Positions 45,116 to 56,993 of a stretch of 64,000 bases of DNA are shown here, one piece after another. Each line of letters opens with the position of its first letter. Positions within the stretch are counted from its first letter, which is position 1. A model generated the notes under the pieces. That model was not told the DNA's origin. It ran no database searches and saw only the letters and a list, made by a program, of their open reading frames with translations. A program made the position numbers and the translations under genes. The DNA comes from Ceratothoa steindachneri (Eukaryota; Arthropoda; Malacostraca; Isopoda; Cymothoidae), in NCBI GenBank assembly GCA_963969495.1, contig OZ018321.1, positions 65,029,921 to 65,093,920 on the forward strand. Reading direction: 5' to 3'.

Positions 45116-47985
45116 AATTTTGAAGGTCGTAAGGTCATAGTTCAAAATAAGTGAGACCATGCGACCTTTTGGTCAGCAGACCTTGTTTGACAACAACCTT
45201 CTAGAATAACTAACGGCCTCTCAAAACTTTTCATGCAATTACCTAATAGTTTGGCAAACCTTGGAGGAGAAAAGCTAAGTTTGATATTCGTTTAATTGTA
45301 AGAACTCCAAAAATTTATTGCTAAACTATGCAAACAATAATTTTGAAGTTCTAGGCGAAAGCATTGGTTTAAGTGAATGACTCCTGCAAGGCCACACTTG
45401 GAAAAGATTTCCTCTATCTTTCGGAGCGAGTTATTAGGTCAAATTTAATCGGGTCTAGACTCGAATAATAATAATCTGGTGCATTATAATTAATAATTAT
45501 AAGTTATTTTCATGGTATGCATCCGTGATATGTGAAAGGAATAGCAATATATAGCTAAATTGTATTGTATCGAGATGCTTGAAAGGCCCTCCTCATCCAC
45601 AGTGAGCTGGTGAATATTCAATAAGCCATGGTGAATAACATATATTTTATAAAAGTAGTTATTTTTTACGATTGGTAGATTGACTATCATATGCGCAATG
45701 ACTCTGAGGAGCGAAGCACAATCATTGTGGATACATTGCAATGGTGGCTGTTTGCTAAACCACATGCCACGGCGGCGTAATTGGCAGGTAACTAACAAGA
45801 GTGAATAATAACATACTCATACATAATATTGTCGTTTTCAAAAACTCGTACTATAAATATCCATATACGAGTATATGAAAGAGGAAGTTTCTTTATCGGG
45901 TTATTTGTTATTTATTTGTTTGCTATTGGCTCCAACATGTCTGCACCAATTGAGGTGAAATTTGGCAATGATCATCCCCAGGCAGCTACACATTTGTCAT
46001 CAGTCTGACGGCCACATGTCTAAAACGATTGAGCTGAAATTTGGCAGATGTTACAACATATTGAGGAGAATGTCATAGGCTCTGTTAGTTTCTGCCATTT
46101 CACATGCATTGTCCCCCCCCCCACCTCCTCCCTAAAAAGAAGGATTAAATACATCATGGGTCTGAAAACTGATAAAAGACACGGGAATTCCGTGTTTCTT
46201 ATCAAGTCCAAATTTTTAGATCTCCCCTGATTAGGGGGCAGCGGACCCGGTAAAATCTGATTTAGTCAATCGACCAAACTCATCAATGAGCGAAGTGAGA
46301 GAATCAGAGATTGCTGAAAGAAATATTGATCTATATATTTCCAATCTAAGTTTTCTTCACTGCAACATCAAGTAAGCCTGTTTTTATCTTATTGATGTCA
46401 GTGATTGCAGTTAGTCGTTTTGTCTTTAGACAATTTGCTTTTCTGAAGCCTTACGTCCACTCACGGATCGGCTTCTCCAAAATCGAGGAGTTCCAGTGAA
46501 GTTTAAATAAAATAATTGTTCCCAGGGTAAAATAACAAAGGCAATTACAGAAACGAAAGTGACACCCGAAGCTGTCCTTTGAAATACGATGAGTATATTT
46601 TTTGATCACGCTTAAAGGGTACGCTACAAGTAATATCGCTGTTTGGTTGTTATCTTAGCTGAATAATAAAATAGAAACTACTTATTAATCAAAAACACAT
46701 TTGACATCATGACCAATGTCATTTACTCATTGTGAGACAGGTTGTCTGATACGGCAATTGAAAAGAACTTATTATTATGAATATACATCCATTTAGTTAG
46801 GATTTTAATATATATTTTGATTCTAAGTGTTTTCTTAATGGTAAAATGTTCATGCAACCTAAAACAAAAGTCTTTTCTCCTCTAGGATTTTTAAGCAACT
46901 GTTTCAAATTGTTGAAAATAAAGCTTTGTCCTCTCGAAACATCTCGTAGAAATCACTTCTCTATATAACTTTTCAATTTTCTTGATATGATCCTGAATAG
47001 AAGAGTAAAGCGGCTAAATTTTCTTAGTTAATTATTTGATGTTTTTTGGAAACAACCAAAGAGGACTCATACCAACCAGGGCAACTTCCAACCTGATAAC
47101 TTAACGTAACTTGGACCTACAAACCTGGTAACTTCTGTGCACCATGACTCTAAATTCCTGACTCGAATCCCCGAAGTTACTTTCCGGTACCGAGAATAAA
47201 ATCGGAGGCTACAAACCAAATGCGCTCTCTGCAAGATTATTTTATAAGGGATTTATGACCTAACAAGTCATGTATGCGTCCGACTCAAAAACCTGTTCCT
47301 TCCACAGCGAAGGCAAGTAAACCGACATACACCTTATTTTGTACATATAGGTAACATATATGTGTATATATATGAATGCCCATATACTTTATAGCTACAC
47401 GTGTGTATCACACATACTTAGGAAATTACTCTTCTGAAACACTATCCAATAAGTCAAATGGCCCCCACCATTTATCCCATTCACGCCAATAAGCTATTAT
47501 TATCCATATAATATCTCACTAATAAAATTAATAGCGTTAATAATGCTAATACATTAATATAAATTACTCATGGAAATATAAATTTTATAAATAGTGCCAG
47601 GAAAGAGTCGAAGATCAAGCCTGAATGATTACTATCGCCTGTGTGGGTCAATGTCCGAGAAGCTTTCCTGCCTCTGAACTTCTTTCAGTTATGACTCACT
47701 GCTTTCACATCTCCTAACTTCACCAATTTCTCTGGGAATATCGATTTTTAAGAATTTTTAAGCAAAAATAATCTAGCTGTTTTTACCCTCTTTTAAAGAA
47801 CTTTTATGGCAGAATTCGTTGGTACCCCGCAAAGGAGTAGTGGTGTAACAGGGAAAATCATTGTGCAGTTAATATCTGGAGGATGCGGAGAATTCATTGT
47901 ACCAACATCAGCAGGGGATCTACCCAAATAGTGGAGCTTCGGCAGGTTCTTGACAGTTGCTCGCGTGACCCACGAGGTATAGAGT
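45116..47985. other. 2.9 kb without a recognised gene
   Basis: Mostly AT-rich. A direct repeat of about 35 bases (CATGTCT..A..ATTGAG.TGAAATTTGGCA) lies at about 45935 and 46014. No domain, tRNA or long open frame was seen. It may be the least transposon-dominated piece of the window. Confidence 0.4.
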
Positions 47986-47989
47986 ACGC

Positions 47990-50920
47990 CAAGAAAAAAG
48001 GCTAACCTAACATTTACTAATTTCTCTATCAACTTGCACAAACAGGTGGTTAGAGAGATTGGCGGAAACAGGCTGAGTTAGAGTGATCTCTTCCCGGTTT
48101 GAGAAAGGCGACCAAAGTAGCGATTCGCCAGGAATCTGGGAGGATACCCTCTAGCCAGATCCTGTTGAACGAAACTAACAAAGGCCATGCCTCTCTCACC
48201 CAGGTGTCGAAGCAGAGCGTACGGGACAGCGTCAGGACCAGGGGCGGTGTCCGCGCACGAAGCAAGAGCGGCACGCAAGTCACTCAGAGTAACCCTGTCG
48301 TTGTATGCTTCTCCGCCTCTCGAGGTAAAACTAGTCGGCAACCTTGCATGACATCACGACGCGCAGTGAATGCTGGCGGAGTAGCGACTCGGCTAGAGAA
48401 TGCAGAGAAAGCGGTCGCGAAGGATTCTGCCACGGACGCGGGGTCCGAGATTGCGGTCCCATTCTCCTTGAGAACGGGAGGGGGTCCTGCGATAACTTGC
48501 CCCAAAACTTTTTACTCGCTTCCACACCTCTACTAGAAGACCCCCTCGCCAAAGTCAGCTACGGTGGAATCTACGCCGAAACAACAGTATACCTTCTCTT
48601 CAGGTGAAGATGGACAGAAACTGACTGATAGGAGGTATCTAAAGCGGAGAGAAGAACAGAAGCATCATGCAGTGTGTAAATCTCACATAATCCCGCAAGA
48701 TACCCATACCATGCTGGTGGGATCGCAAAACCCTTATACCCCAGGAGGATGAGCAGGTGGCAGGCGCCCAGCATAGTGTCGTGCAAAAAGATAGCTAACG
48801 GGGAACGGGACGAGACGAGCTTCCGCAGCCCCTCCCAGCTGGCTAAAAGTCCGCGGCAATTCCATTGAAGGAATATGCCCTCCAGGCCTAGCCAAGAGGA
48901 GATAAGGGGGCCCTCTACGAAGAGAAGACCCTCACGCGAATGGCCGTACGCCGTTTGGAAGCAGAACTCCGGGCGCTTTTAGCCCGACAATGCGCCGTTG
49001 CTTTCGAGGACTTATCGGGGGAGGTTGGGCTCACCATGCGAGTCTTTTCCTCCCTCTGCCTCGAAATCTTAGGACACCGGGGAGGATTCTGAGGTCGGGG
49101 TCTCTTTTTTGAGGAGCAACCGACTCCGAGCCACCCAGCCTACCATTGGGTGTGGGCGAAGGAGCCGAAGCTCCTTTACTGCTGTCCTCCTTTCAAGGGG
49201 CAGCTTTAGAAACAAAAGAAGATGGCCTCATGACTGACTATCTTCAGGGGTGTTGACTCCTGTGAGTCTCACGACTTGGTAGAGGCGCGCGTCTGTTTCG
49301 CCTTACGTGAAAAATTCACCTCACCTTCGGCTCTTAACCAATCACGCTAGCTAGAGCTCTCCTCTGAAGGATATTCTGCCCTAACCAACATGCTGCCATC
49401 AGTGGAGCGAATAACGAAGAAAAGTTCCGCTCTGCGCAGTTCTGTTCTTTGTCTGGGACTTTCCAAACGGGGGAGCAAGGGGGCTAGACGTTCCGATCTT
49501 GGCAGTGGCCACGTCCGTCTCCCGAGACCCCCGCGGATGGAGAGGAGCCCCAAGTCTTTTCGACTTTTTCCTCTTCCTTTTCTTTTTAGCAGAGGAGTGC
49601 TGAAAATGGATCCGCTTCTTCCCTCCGCTGGCAGGAGCCTCTAGGCCAGATTGACCGTCCTCAGCAAGATGCTTCTCCGAGATGGAAGAGTTCCTGGCTT
49701 TCTTAGGGGCACCAGCCGGGGGAGAAGTTCTCTCCTCTGCTTGTACAGTCTTGGGGACCCGTCCGTCTGAGGAGGACCTTGCACACGGGCGAACTCATGT
49801 TTAGTGCTTAGCACCGAGCCTAGGTTCTTTCCCATGGAAGGTCCTATCGTCTGGGGCTGGGTTGCTTCACGGACCATGTCCATCTCAGGGTAGGCCTCCA
49901 TGTGGCCAACGCTCCCAAAACATCACAGATAACATTGACCAGGCTGTCTTTTGTCAGAGAAAAGAGGGGGGTACGTATGGTGTCCCCCTCTAAGCTCAAT
50001 ATGCGAGCTCGTAGGTATTTTAAAGGAAGAGCCCGACGGCGCCTGTCTTCTCCCCTATCCCTAAAGGGGGTTGGCTCTATCGTGCCACTCCCACCGAGAG
50101 CGGTCGATTTAGGGCCGACTGCCTTTCTTGGCAGTCCCCTTAGAAAGTAAAAGGGTAGCTGCCGCTGGGAAGAGGGAGTCACCCAAGTGCACTTCCAGAG
50201 AATAGAGTGAGGGGAAGTCCCCTACACCCGTAGGCAAAGGAGGAGAGTAAAACTCCTTTCCGGTTGAAGAGTTTTTGATGGTTCCCTGCAAAAGCACATG
50301 GGGGGAGGGTACCTCCATTTTCTCAGTGGAGCTGCCCGAGGGCGGCTCTGACGTTAGTCGAGGGGAAGGTAAGGGAGTATTTTTATTTTTTAAAATTTCA
50401 TCATTGGGCATGGGGTGTCCCTATAATAATCACGGGAAGCAAACGACAATCACCCCACGCAGTACCCCGCTCTGCGAGGGGTGAGTACGGGACTGGCAGA
50501 GCCATCTGCTCCCATTCGGGGCCACTCCTCCCGCCTTGTGGCCTGGTGGCTCCTCCTTGGGCATTGCGTAAAATGGATAGAGATTGAAAGGAGAAAGAAA
50601 TGGGAAGTGAGGAAGGTGTGAATGGGGATAAAGCAGGTTGTTAAAAACCCATCACCTCAGACCAGAGCTCAAGGGTGAGGGAACATTGTCCCCTTACCGC
50701 TCAGCCCCGATCCGGGCTAGTTGGGTGAGTGGAAGCTGGACGGAACCACTCTGTGAAATTAGAGGCCAACCGGAGACAGTTGAGGGAGAGGTTGTAGGGA
50801 AAGTGAGGAAGTAGGGTAGAAAACACAGCCTGTCCAAAAGAAGAAGAAAAGGCTAAGATGCGGCTGAACGGGTCCCTGAGTCTCGTCAGTATGGCGGCTA
50901 AGAAGGCAAATTTCCGCGCC
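47990..50920 (-). mobile_element. I-like retrotransposon, copy C, internally deleted
   Basis: Keeps the 5' end of the family (5' UTR 50920-50370, ORF1 start at about 50411). It lacks the zinc-knuckle part of ORF1 (equivalent to about 40270-41100 of copy B) and the endonuclease end plus early connector (equivalent to about 38790-39500). It stops in the RT at about 47990, at the VNVRLAFFLG block. Remaining pieces: connector and RT start (48500-48040), endonuclease start (about 48880-48570), ORF1 tail and head. It is non-autonomous and dead. Confidence 0.75.
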
Positions 50921-51648
50921 CCTTAAGGGATAAAGCAACGACAGCATTGAATACTCGAAGTAAGTTTGGAGGACGTTGGATAGACACTTTACTCTGAAAG
51001 ACTGCAATAAGAGATTGGATTTTTTCTTTTATGACACTAAATAATTATTTTAAACATGCAAATTATATATTGGAAATAATATTATTGCACTTAAGCTTTC
51101 GATTCATTTCAGGTACTATGAAAACATTTTAATCATACAAAAATTGACGATTATGTTTTTCACAGTAAGTTGGATTTTTATAACGTGCAGCATGAGTTAA
51201 ATAGTTTCTCATTTCCTTGAATTTATACTAGAAGGCAAGTACTAAACCTGCCAGGAAATGGAGAAGAAGGATTCAATGTGGAATGAATCGTTCATAGATA
51301 AAAAGTGAACATAAGCGGCGTACTTTTCCTTGTAATGTACAGAGATGTAAGGAGGCAAGTAGTATGGTTAGCAGACGAGCGTTATCATTGATCGCAACGA
51401 GAGTTGTGAGTGTCTCGTTTGGCAGAGGCTACTTCGAGATTTCTCGGCGTGTAGAGAATGAGATAAACTCTGGCTTGACTCAACACACCGATCTGGATTG
51501 GCCTTAATTACCTTGACAAGCCGGTTTTATTGAAACAGTCATAAAGGTACTGATATAAATCACTACACCACAATAAGTACTCATATTTTAGCTTGGAAAA
51601 CAAAGCAAATTAGAACTTTGAAATGGTAACTAGTGACATGATTGATGA

Positions 51649-51652
<4 letters not shown>
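50921..51652. other. No gene recognised
   Basis: AT-rich sequence to the left of a microsatellite. Confidence 0.35.

Positions 51653-51702
<50 letters not shown>
51653..51702. repeat. (TA)n microsatellite
   Basis: About 25 TA units. Confidence 0.95.
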
Positions 51703-51703
<1 letters not shown>

Positions 51704-52384
51704 CGTTACTAGTTCTGCAGATATATTTGATGCTTAATTGTATTATGATATTTATAGCTAATAGGCTAAGGCTTAGTTAGTGATTACACTCATAAAATCT
51801 CTCTTCTGAACTTAATCTACAAATCTGGGCTCAAAATAGCATTCTTTCTTATGGAGGAGTTCCCGTGAAGAAGCGGACATTTGATTGAACTAAAACAAGA
51901 GCGCATCGCGGGGAGTAAAATATAATAATAGAAGACAATTTTAAAAAAAGAGACATATAACAGATAAATATGAAAACTAAAACGGAGCTATATTAAATAT
52001 TCCCGCTGCTTTAATTGTCAGTAGCAGAAGGAGCGCTTGCAAATTATCTTGGGTGGAGCCAACACTAACTGAGCCATATATTTGTGTGACCTAACTATCC
52101 GCTTCTTGGAATGTTCAGTATAAGTGAGCAACCATTACCTCCACTATGATTCGAGTGGCATTTGAGAAATAAATGGCAAATATGTTTCAGGCAGTCTTCC
52201 TAATGTCCTTGGACTCGACTTTGCATAAAAATGGACCTTTGATGGTCGCGAAGAAGTAATAAAGAAACACTTGATTGTCTCAGTTATTTGGTGAGTTGGA
52301 AGCAGCGAGAGAAACGCGACTCCTCTTAGGCCTCTGTTGGGACATAGGGTGTCCACAAAAAGGGAATGAAAGATTAAACACTAG
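51703..52384. other. No gene recognised
   Basis: No domain or repeat structure seen. Confidence 0.35.
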
Positions 52385-52760
52385 AGCAAATAGAAAAAAA
52401 GATAAAGAAGGCAAAAGTAAAGAAAGATGAAGAGAACAAGAAGGAAAAAAAGGAAGGAAAGGAGAAAGAAAACAAGGAAGAAAGGACAAGAAGAGAGAAA
52501 AGGATATAGAAGAAGAAAAATATCTGAAAGATTAGACCACAAAAAGAATAGCAAGGGTGAAGAGAAGAAAGGGAAGAATAAGAAAATTATAGAAGCGGTT
52601 AAAAGAAAATATAAATAAAGTATAAAATTTATATAAATAAATCAGAATTTTAAAAAATAAGAAAAAATACTATATGAAGGAAAGTGGGGAAATGGAAGAA
52701 AGAAAAGGATAAGTTAGAGCAAAATAAGAAAAGTATAAAAAAAAATACATAGGATTTCTT
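52385..52760 (+). repeat. Polypurine low-complexity tract
   Basis: A and G dominate the plus strand (AAGAAGG-type words) for about 375 bases. The Lys/Arg/Glu-rich frame here is an artefact of composition. Confidence 0.85.
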
Positions 52761-53317
52761 GGTGACACCTTAACTCTTTGCGGAGGGCTTTGAAGGAAGT
52801 AGGAACATCCCTCACAATCCCGTGTCAAAGATGCCATCATAGTCATCACTAACATGCCAATGTCATAAGCTATGACATATGTTCATGCCATAGGCAGACG
52901 AAGCAAAGAAAAATAAAGACAATTGAGGATTGTTTTAAGGCACTGATCTGTCGACTGTCAGTAGCGCATCGTTGCCGATATTTCAAAACAGGATTTTCTT
53001 TCAATAACTTTAACTTACAAATAGGATAAATATTTATACGGCAAACAAAAACAACCCCCTGCAGCTTAATTGCGACGTTTGTGTTGTATCCCAAACTGGG
53101 TACATTCGTTATGACTCTCCATCTTGTCTGGGGGATCTTCGCGCCTCTTACATGCCCCAATAGCGAGACGAACCTAGTCACTACCCCTTCTCCCTTGTAC
53201 TCCGTACGCCTAATTGTGGTCTTTTTGTGGCCTGCTCGGCATTTACTCCCCAAACCCCCAAACCTATATACCCAACGGGGGAGACAAGCCTCATCATATA
53301 ACTTAAAAAGGCCATAA
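52761..53317. other. No confident gene
   Basis: A long minus-strand frame crosses this part, but only by joining unrelated repeat pieces. Confidence 0.35.
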
Positions 53318-53570
53318 TTAGGGGTGCACGAACTCATCCTGAGTACAAGGGAGAGGTGGCAGATAATCCTCTCCTGTGACAGGTAACGCCCGCGAAGATC
53401 TCCCAGACTGGGACAGTAAACAAGAATGTGCCGAACAGTCTGGATGATAACGCAGTCGTCGCAATAAGGTGCCGGGAAACGCTCCATCAATGGCGAGGAG
53501 TTTCGCAAGTGTGGTCGGCCGATTCGGAGCGACCAAAAACGTCCTAAAGGGGTCGAGGTATTCGATGGTT
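53318..53570 (-). mobile_element. I-like retrotransposon, copy D, 3' fragment
   Basis: About 250 bp matching the C-terminal Cys/His region of ORF2 (minus strand: LMERFPAPYCDDCVIIQTVRHILVYCPSLGDLRGRYLS, given here only as the CDDC...H...C block at about 53440-53490). It is more diverged than copies A and B. Both ends are cut off. Confidence 0.7.
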
Positions 53571-53701
53571 CAGGGCTCGGGGACGAATTGTTCGAAACAA
53601 ACCTAACCTCTCTTATAAGACCGCTACAAGCCGAGGAGATCCACTCACATTTTATGCGATCTTTCTCGATCACTACAACCACCATCATCATGTATTTCTC
53701 C

Positions 53702-53830
53702 TTATAGGGTCTAGGGCAACGAATTCTCTCTCTTTTAGATTTGTAGGCTGCGAGCTTCCTTAGGATAAAGGAAAATATATATATAGCTGGATTCTTTATT
53801 CTTAAGTAAATAGCTGGAATAAACCTCGAA
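53702..53830 (-). repeat. LTR terminus related to the Ty3/gypsy-type element
   Basis: TTATAGGGTCTAGGG, then AACGAATT and TCTCTCTT, then further on TTTATTC..AAGTAAATAG.TG. The same series occurs at 61108-61190 next to the primer-binding site of the gypsy-type element. It is probably a solo or fragmentary LTR of the same family. The far edge is unclear. Confidence 0.55.
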
Positions 53831-54095
53831 ATGGCGAACAGTAATGACTTCTCTTCTTGAATAATAATGATAACTCTTTCTGTACTGACTTTTCCACAAA
53901 AGTACATCTATATAAATAGTCATTTCATCTACTCATAATACTACAAAATCAACCAATCAGGATTGAGATACATTTAATCGTCATACTTATGTTCATTTTT
54001 AGAATAACAGACCTTAGCGTTAACAAATTGACCAATCAGCTTTTAGACATAAGCACTGCAATAATTGTCTATGCATGACAGCAGGTACTGGTTGT
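53831..54095. other. Possible rest of the LTR
   Basis: AT-rich sequence with no independent evidence of function. Confidence 0.3.
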
Positions 54096-54202
54096 GAGTA
54101 ACAACAAGGAGTAACAACAAGGAAAGAAGGTACCCTAGGAGACCTTACGGTCCATTCACGGAGGGTACCTTTGGACTAGCAATCGAGCGGGCATATGGCT
54201 GG

Positions 54203-56930
54203 TCAATTGTTTTGCGTCCCTAAACGGCCACTTTTCAAGACCTTGTCTAGTCTTGACTTGAACTGATCAACAGATTCATTGTTGACAACTTCCACTGGAA
54301 GTGCGTTCCACATACCGCAGATATGGAAGTGAAAAAATTTCCACACAGATTGCGGTTGTAACGCTTCAGTTCAAGTTTGAAGCCGTGATTGCGCGTTCTG
54401 TTTTCACTCAGTTTGAAAATATCCTGGTAGTTAACATTGTCGAACCCTCGAAGTATTTTAAAAACTTCGATGAGCTGCCCACGCAGTCTACGGGTTTCCA
54501 GCGAGAACAGATTTAATTCCCTTAGTCTATCCTCATAACTTTTATGTCGGATAGAGGGAATAAGCTTGGTTGCCCTGGCTTGTACGCGTTTCAATCTCGC
54601 GATGTCCTTTCGCAATGAAGGACTCCAAAATTGTACGGCATACTCCAAGTGCGGTCGGACAAGTGAGTTGTACAGGCACAGTACAATCTCCTAGGTCCGA
54701 TAACCAAACTGGCGCTTAATATAGCCTAGCATCCTTTGGGCCTTTTTTTCCGCCTCAATGCACTGTTTCAAGAACTTGAGGTCACTAGTGATTGTTGCAC
54801 CCAAGTCCTTCTCAGTGTCGGTGGATTCAATAGCCGTGCCCTTAAGGATATACTGAGATTGGGGGTTTCTGTGGTCGATCTGCATCACTTTGCATTTCCT
54901 CACGTTAAAAGGCATTTGCCACGTGTCCAACCACTCCCCAATCTTCCCAAGATCTTCCTGCAGGCGGGCAGTATTTCCATCCTTTGCAACGTTCAAACCA
55001 AGCTTGGTATCGTCAGCCAATTTGGAAATCTTGGCGAACATGTCACCTTCCATGTCTTTGCCGTAGATGATGAATAGTAGTGGTCCCAGGACAGAACCTT
55101 GAGGCACCCCGCTAGTAACGGGCACCCACTCAGAAGACTGTCCATTGACCACCAAACGTTGCCGTCTGCCACTTAGCCAGTTCTCGATTCAGCCGGCTGC
55201 CTTTCCGTCTATGCCTAGCGCTCGCACTTTCAGGAGAAGGCGGCGGTGTGGTACCTTATCAAAGGCTTTCTGAAAGTCTAGGTAGACCACATCCACCGCC
55301 TTGTCCCGATCGTTCTCACTGAAAACGAAGTGGAAGAATTCCACAAGGTTCTTTAGGCATGACAGTTGCCTTCGGAAGCCGTGCGGGGAACTCCTCAGTA
55401 GCAGGTTTGACTCTAAATACGACGTCACTTTGTCCACCATGATGCTTTACATGAGTTTACCGACTATCGAAGTCAGACTGATAGGTCGGTAGTTCGACAG
55501 TTGGTTACGGTCTCCTTTCTTCAAGATTGGATTCACCTCTGCCTCACGCCAGTTTCTAGGAACGCATTTGGTCCAGATTGACATGTTGAAAATTGCGCTC
55601 AGGTGTCGTGACACTTGATCGCGTACTTCTTTCAACACTTTAGGTAGAAACCCATCCGGGCCAGGTGACTTATTCGTCATTAGGTCACTGATCTTCTTTT
55701 TGATTTCAACTTCGGTGAAGTCCATATCCTCCAGCTTTTCCCTCGAGTAGGAATCCGTCGGCTGGGGGATGGGACCACATTCTTCAGTAAACACTGAAGA
55801 GAAGTAGTCGTTGAGGAGGTTAGCATTTTCTGCATCTGAATGCTTTAATGTCCCCTCCTCATTCTTCAAAGGGCCAATCGTTCGACGGATTGGTTTACGG
55901 CTGTTTACATATCCAAAGAACTCCTTGGGATTCTCTTTATAGAGTCTCGCCACTTGAAATTCCTCAGACCACTTAGCCGCCCTTATGCTGGACTTCACTC
56001 TCCTGGCTAGCCTCCGGTATTCGTCAAAGGCACCCGAGATCTTCGATTGCCGGTACACAGTTCTCTTCTCCCTAAGCAGTTGGCCGATTTCTCGATTAAA
56101 CCACTTAGGTTGAACAGAAGACAGACGGGGGCATTTCAGAGGGATGAAACGCGATTGAAAACTCATGTGGTTTTGAAACTATTCCACGAGTCTTCAACAG
56201 CATCACACACTTCTAACTTCATGTCAGTCAGTACAGCACGAAGGCTTGCAAAGTCTGCTCTTCTCAAGTCAAGTTTCCTTGATTGACTGGCAACAGACCT
56301 TACCTTCGGGATCTTGACGCTAAATCTAACTAGCTGGTGATCACTGCCACTGAGCTCTTCACCTACAGAGAGATCCTCAACGATATCATCCTCAGAGATG
56401 AAGACCAAGTCGAGGATATTGTCTCCTCTCGTCGGTTCTCTGACCCATTGAGTGAGGAACTCGTTGTTGGCGAACTCCAAGAGTAGCGCGATCTCGCCAC
56501 AGGCTGCTCTGGTTTCCCAGTCAACTTGGCTTCGGAAATCGCCCATAACGATATACACTCTGCCTTAAACCAGCTCACCCAGCAGCTGGTACAGTTCCAC
56601 GTCCTTCTCAACGGGTTAGGAAGGGGGTCTGTAAAGCAGCAGGGTCCTGTATCTGACAGGACCGATCTCTAGGTCAACGCCTAGGAGCTCATGGTCGGAT
56701 ATAACGTTGGAGTTCGTAGATTTGATTGTATCCTTGACGTACAACATTACACCGCCACCCTCTCTGTCTGGCATATCTTTGTGGAAGAGTTGGTGGCCAG
56801 GAACCGTGAATTCGCCTTCAAAATCTCGGTTTGAGGTTTTTATCCACGATTCTGTTTTGGCTACCATTTCAGGTGCTTCCGTCGCTACGAGGCCACAAGC
56901 CAGGAAACCTGTTCCTGATTGACCTCGCAA
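54203..56930 (-). pseudogene. CR1-like ORF2: endonuclease and reverse transcriptase
   Basis: Endonuclease: KTESWIKTS, GGGVMLYVKDTI, YIVMGDFRSQVDW (56540, equivalent of GDFN) and GSDHQLVRFSV (56360). Connector: NREIGQLLREKRTVYRQ and SPGPDGFLPKVLKE. RT: LSNYRPISLTSIVGKL (55470), VYLDFQKAFDKVPHRRLL (motif A, about 55280), GVPQGSVLGPLLFIIYG and LADDTKLGLNV (motif C, about 55040). C-terminal: HLEYAVQFWSPSL, then SVDQFKSRLDKVLKS. Four in-frame stops (near 56615, 55446, 55188 and 54690) and two frameshifts (near 56160 and 54310) break it. The order and spacing are complete. Confidence 0.85.
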
Positions 56931-56993
56931 TGACCAGAAGAACTTTCAGGGAGTCCCTTAAAGTAGGACCCCCTATACTCTTCCGTTTCCCGG

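Noticed and set aside
52427..52618. Lys/Arg/Glu-rich small protein
   Set aside because: Product of a polypurine tract, with no other coding evidence.
52870..53907. A 345-codon minus-strand open frame
   Set aside because: It joins an LTR scrap, an I-like 3' fragment and unrelated DNA. Only the Cys/His block of the I-like element is recognisable, so it is a chance chimera.
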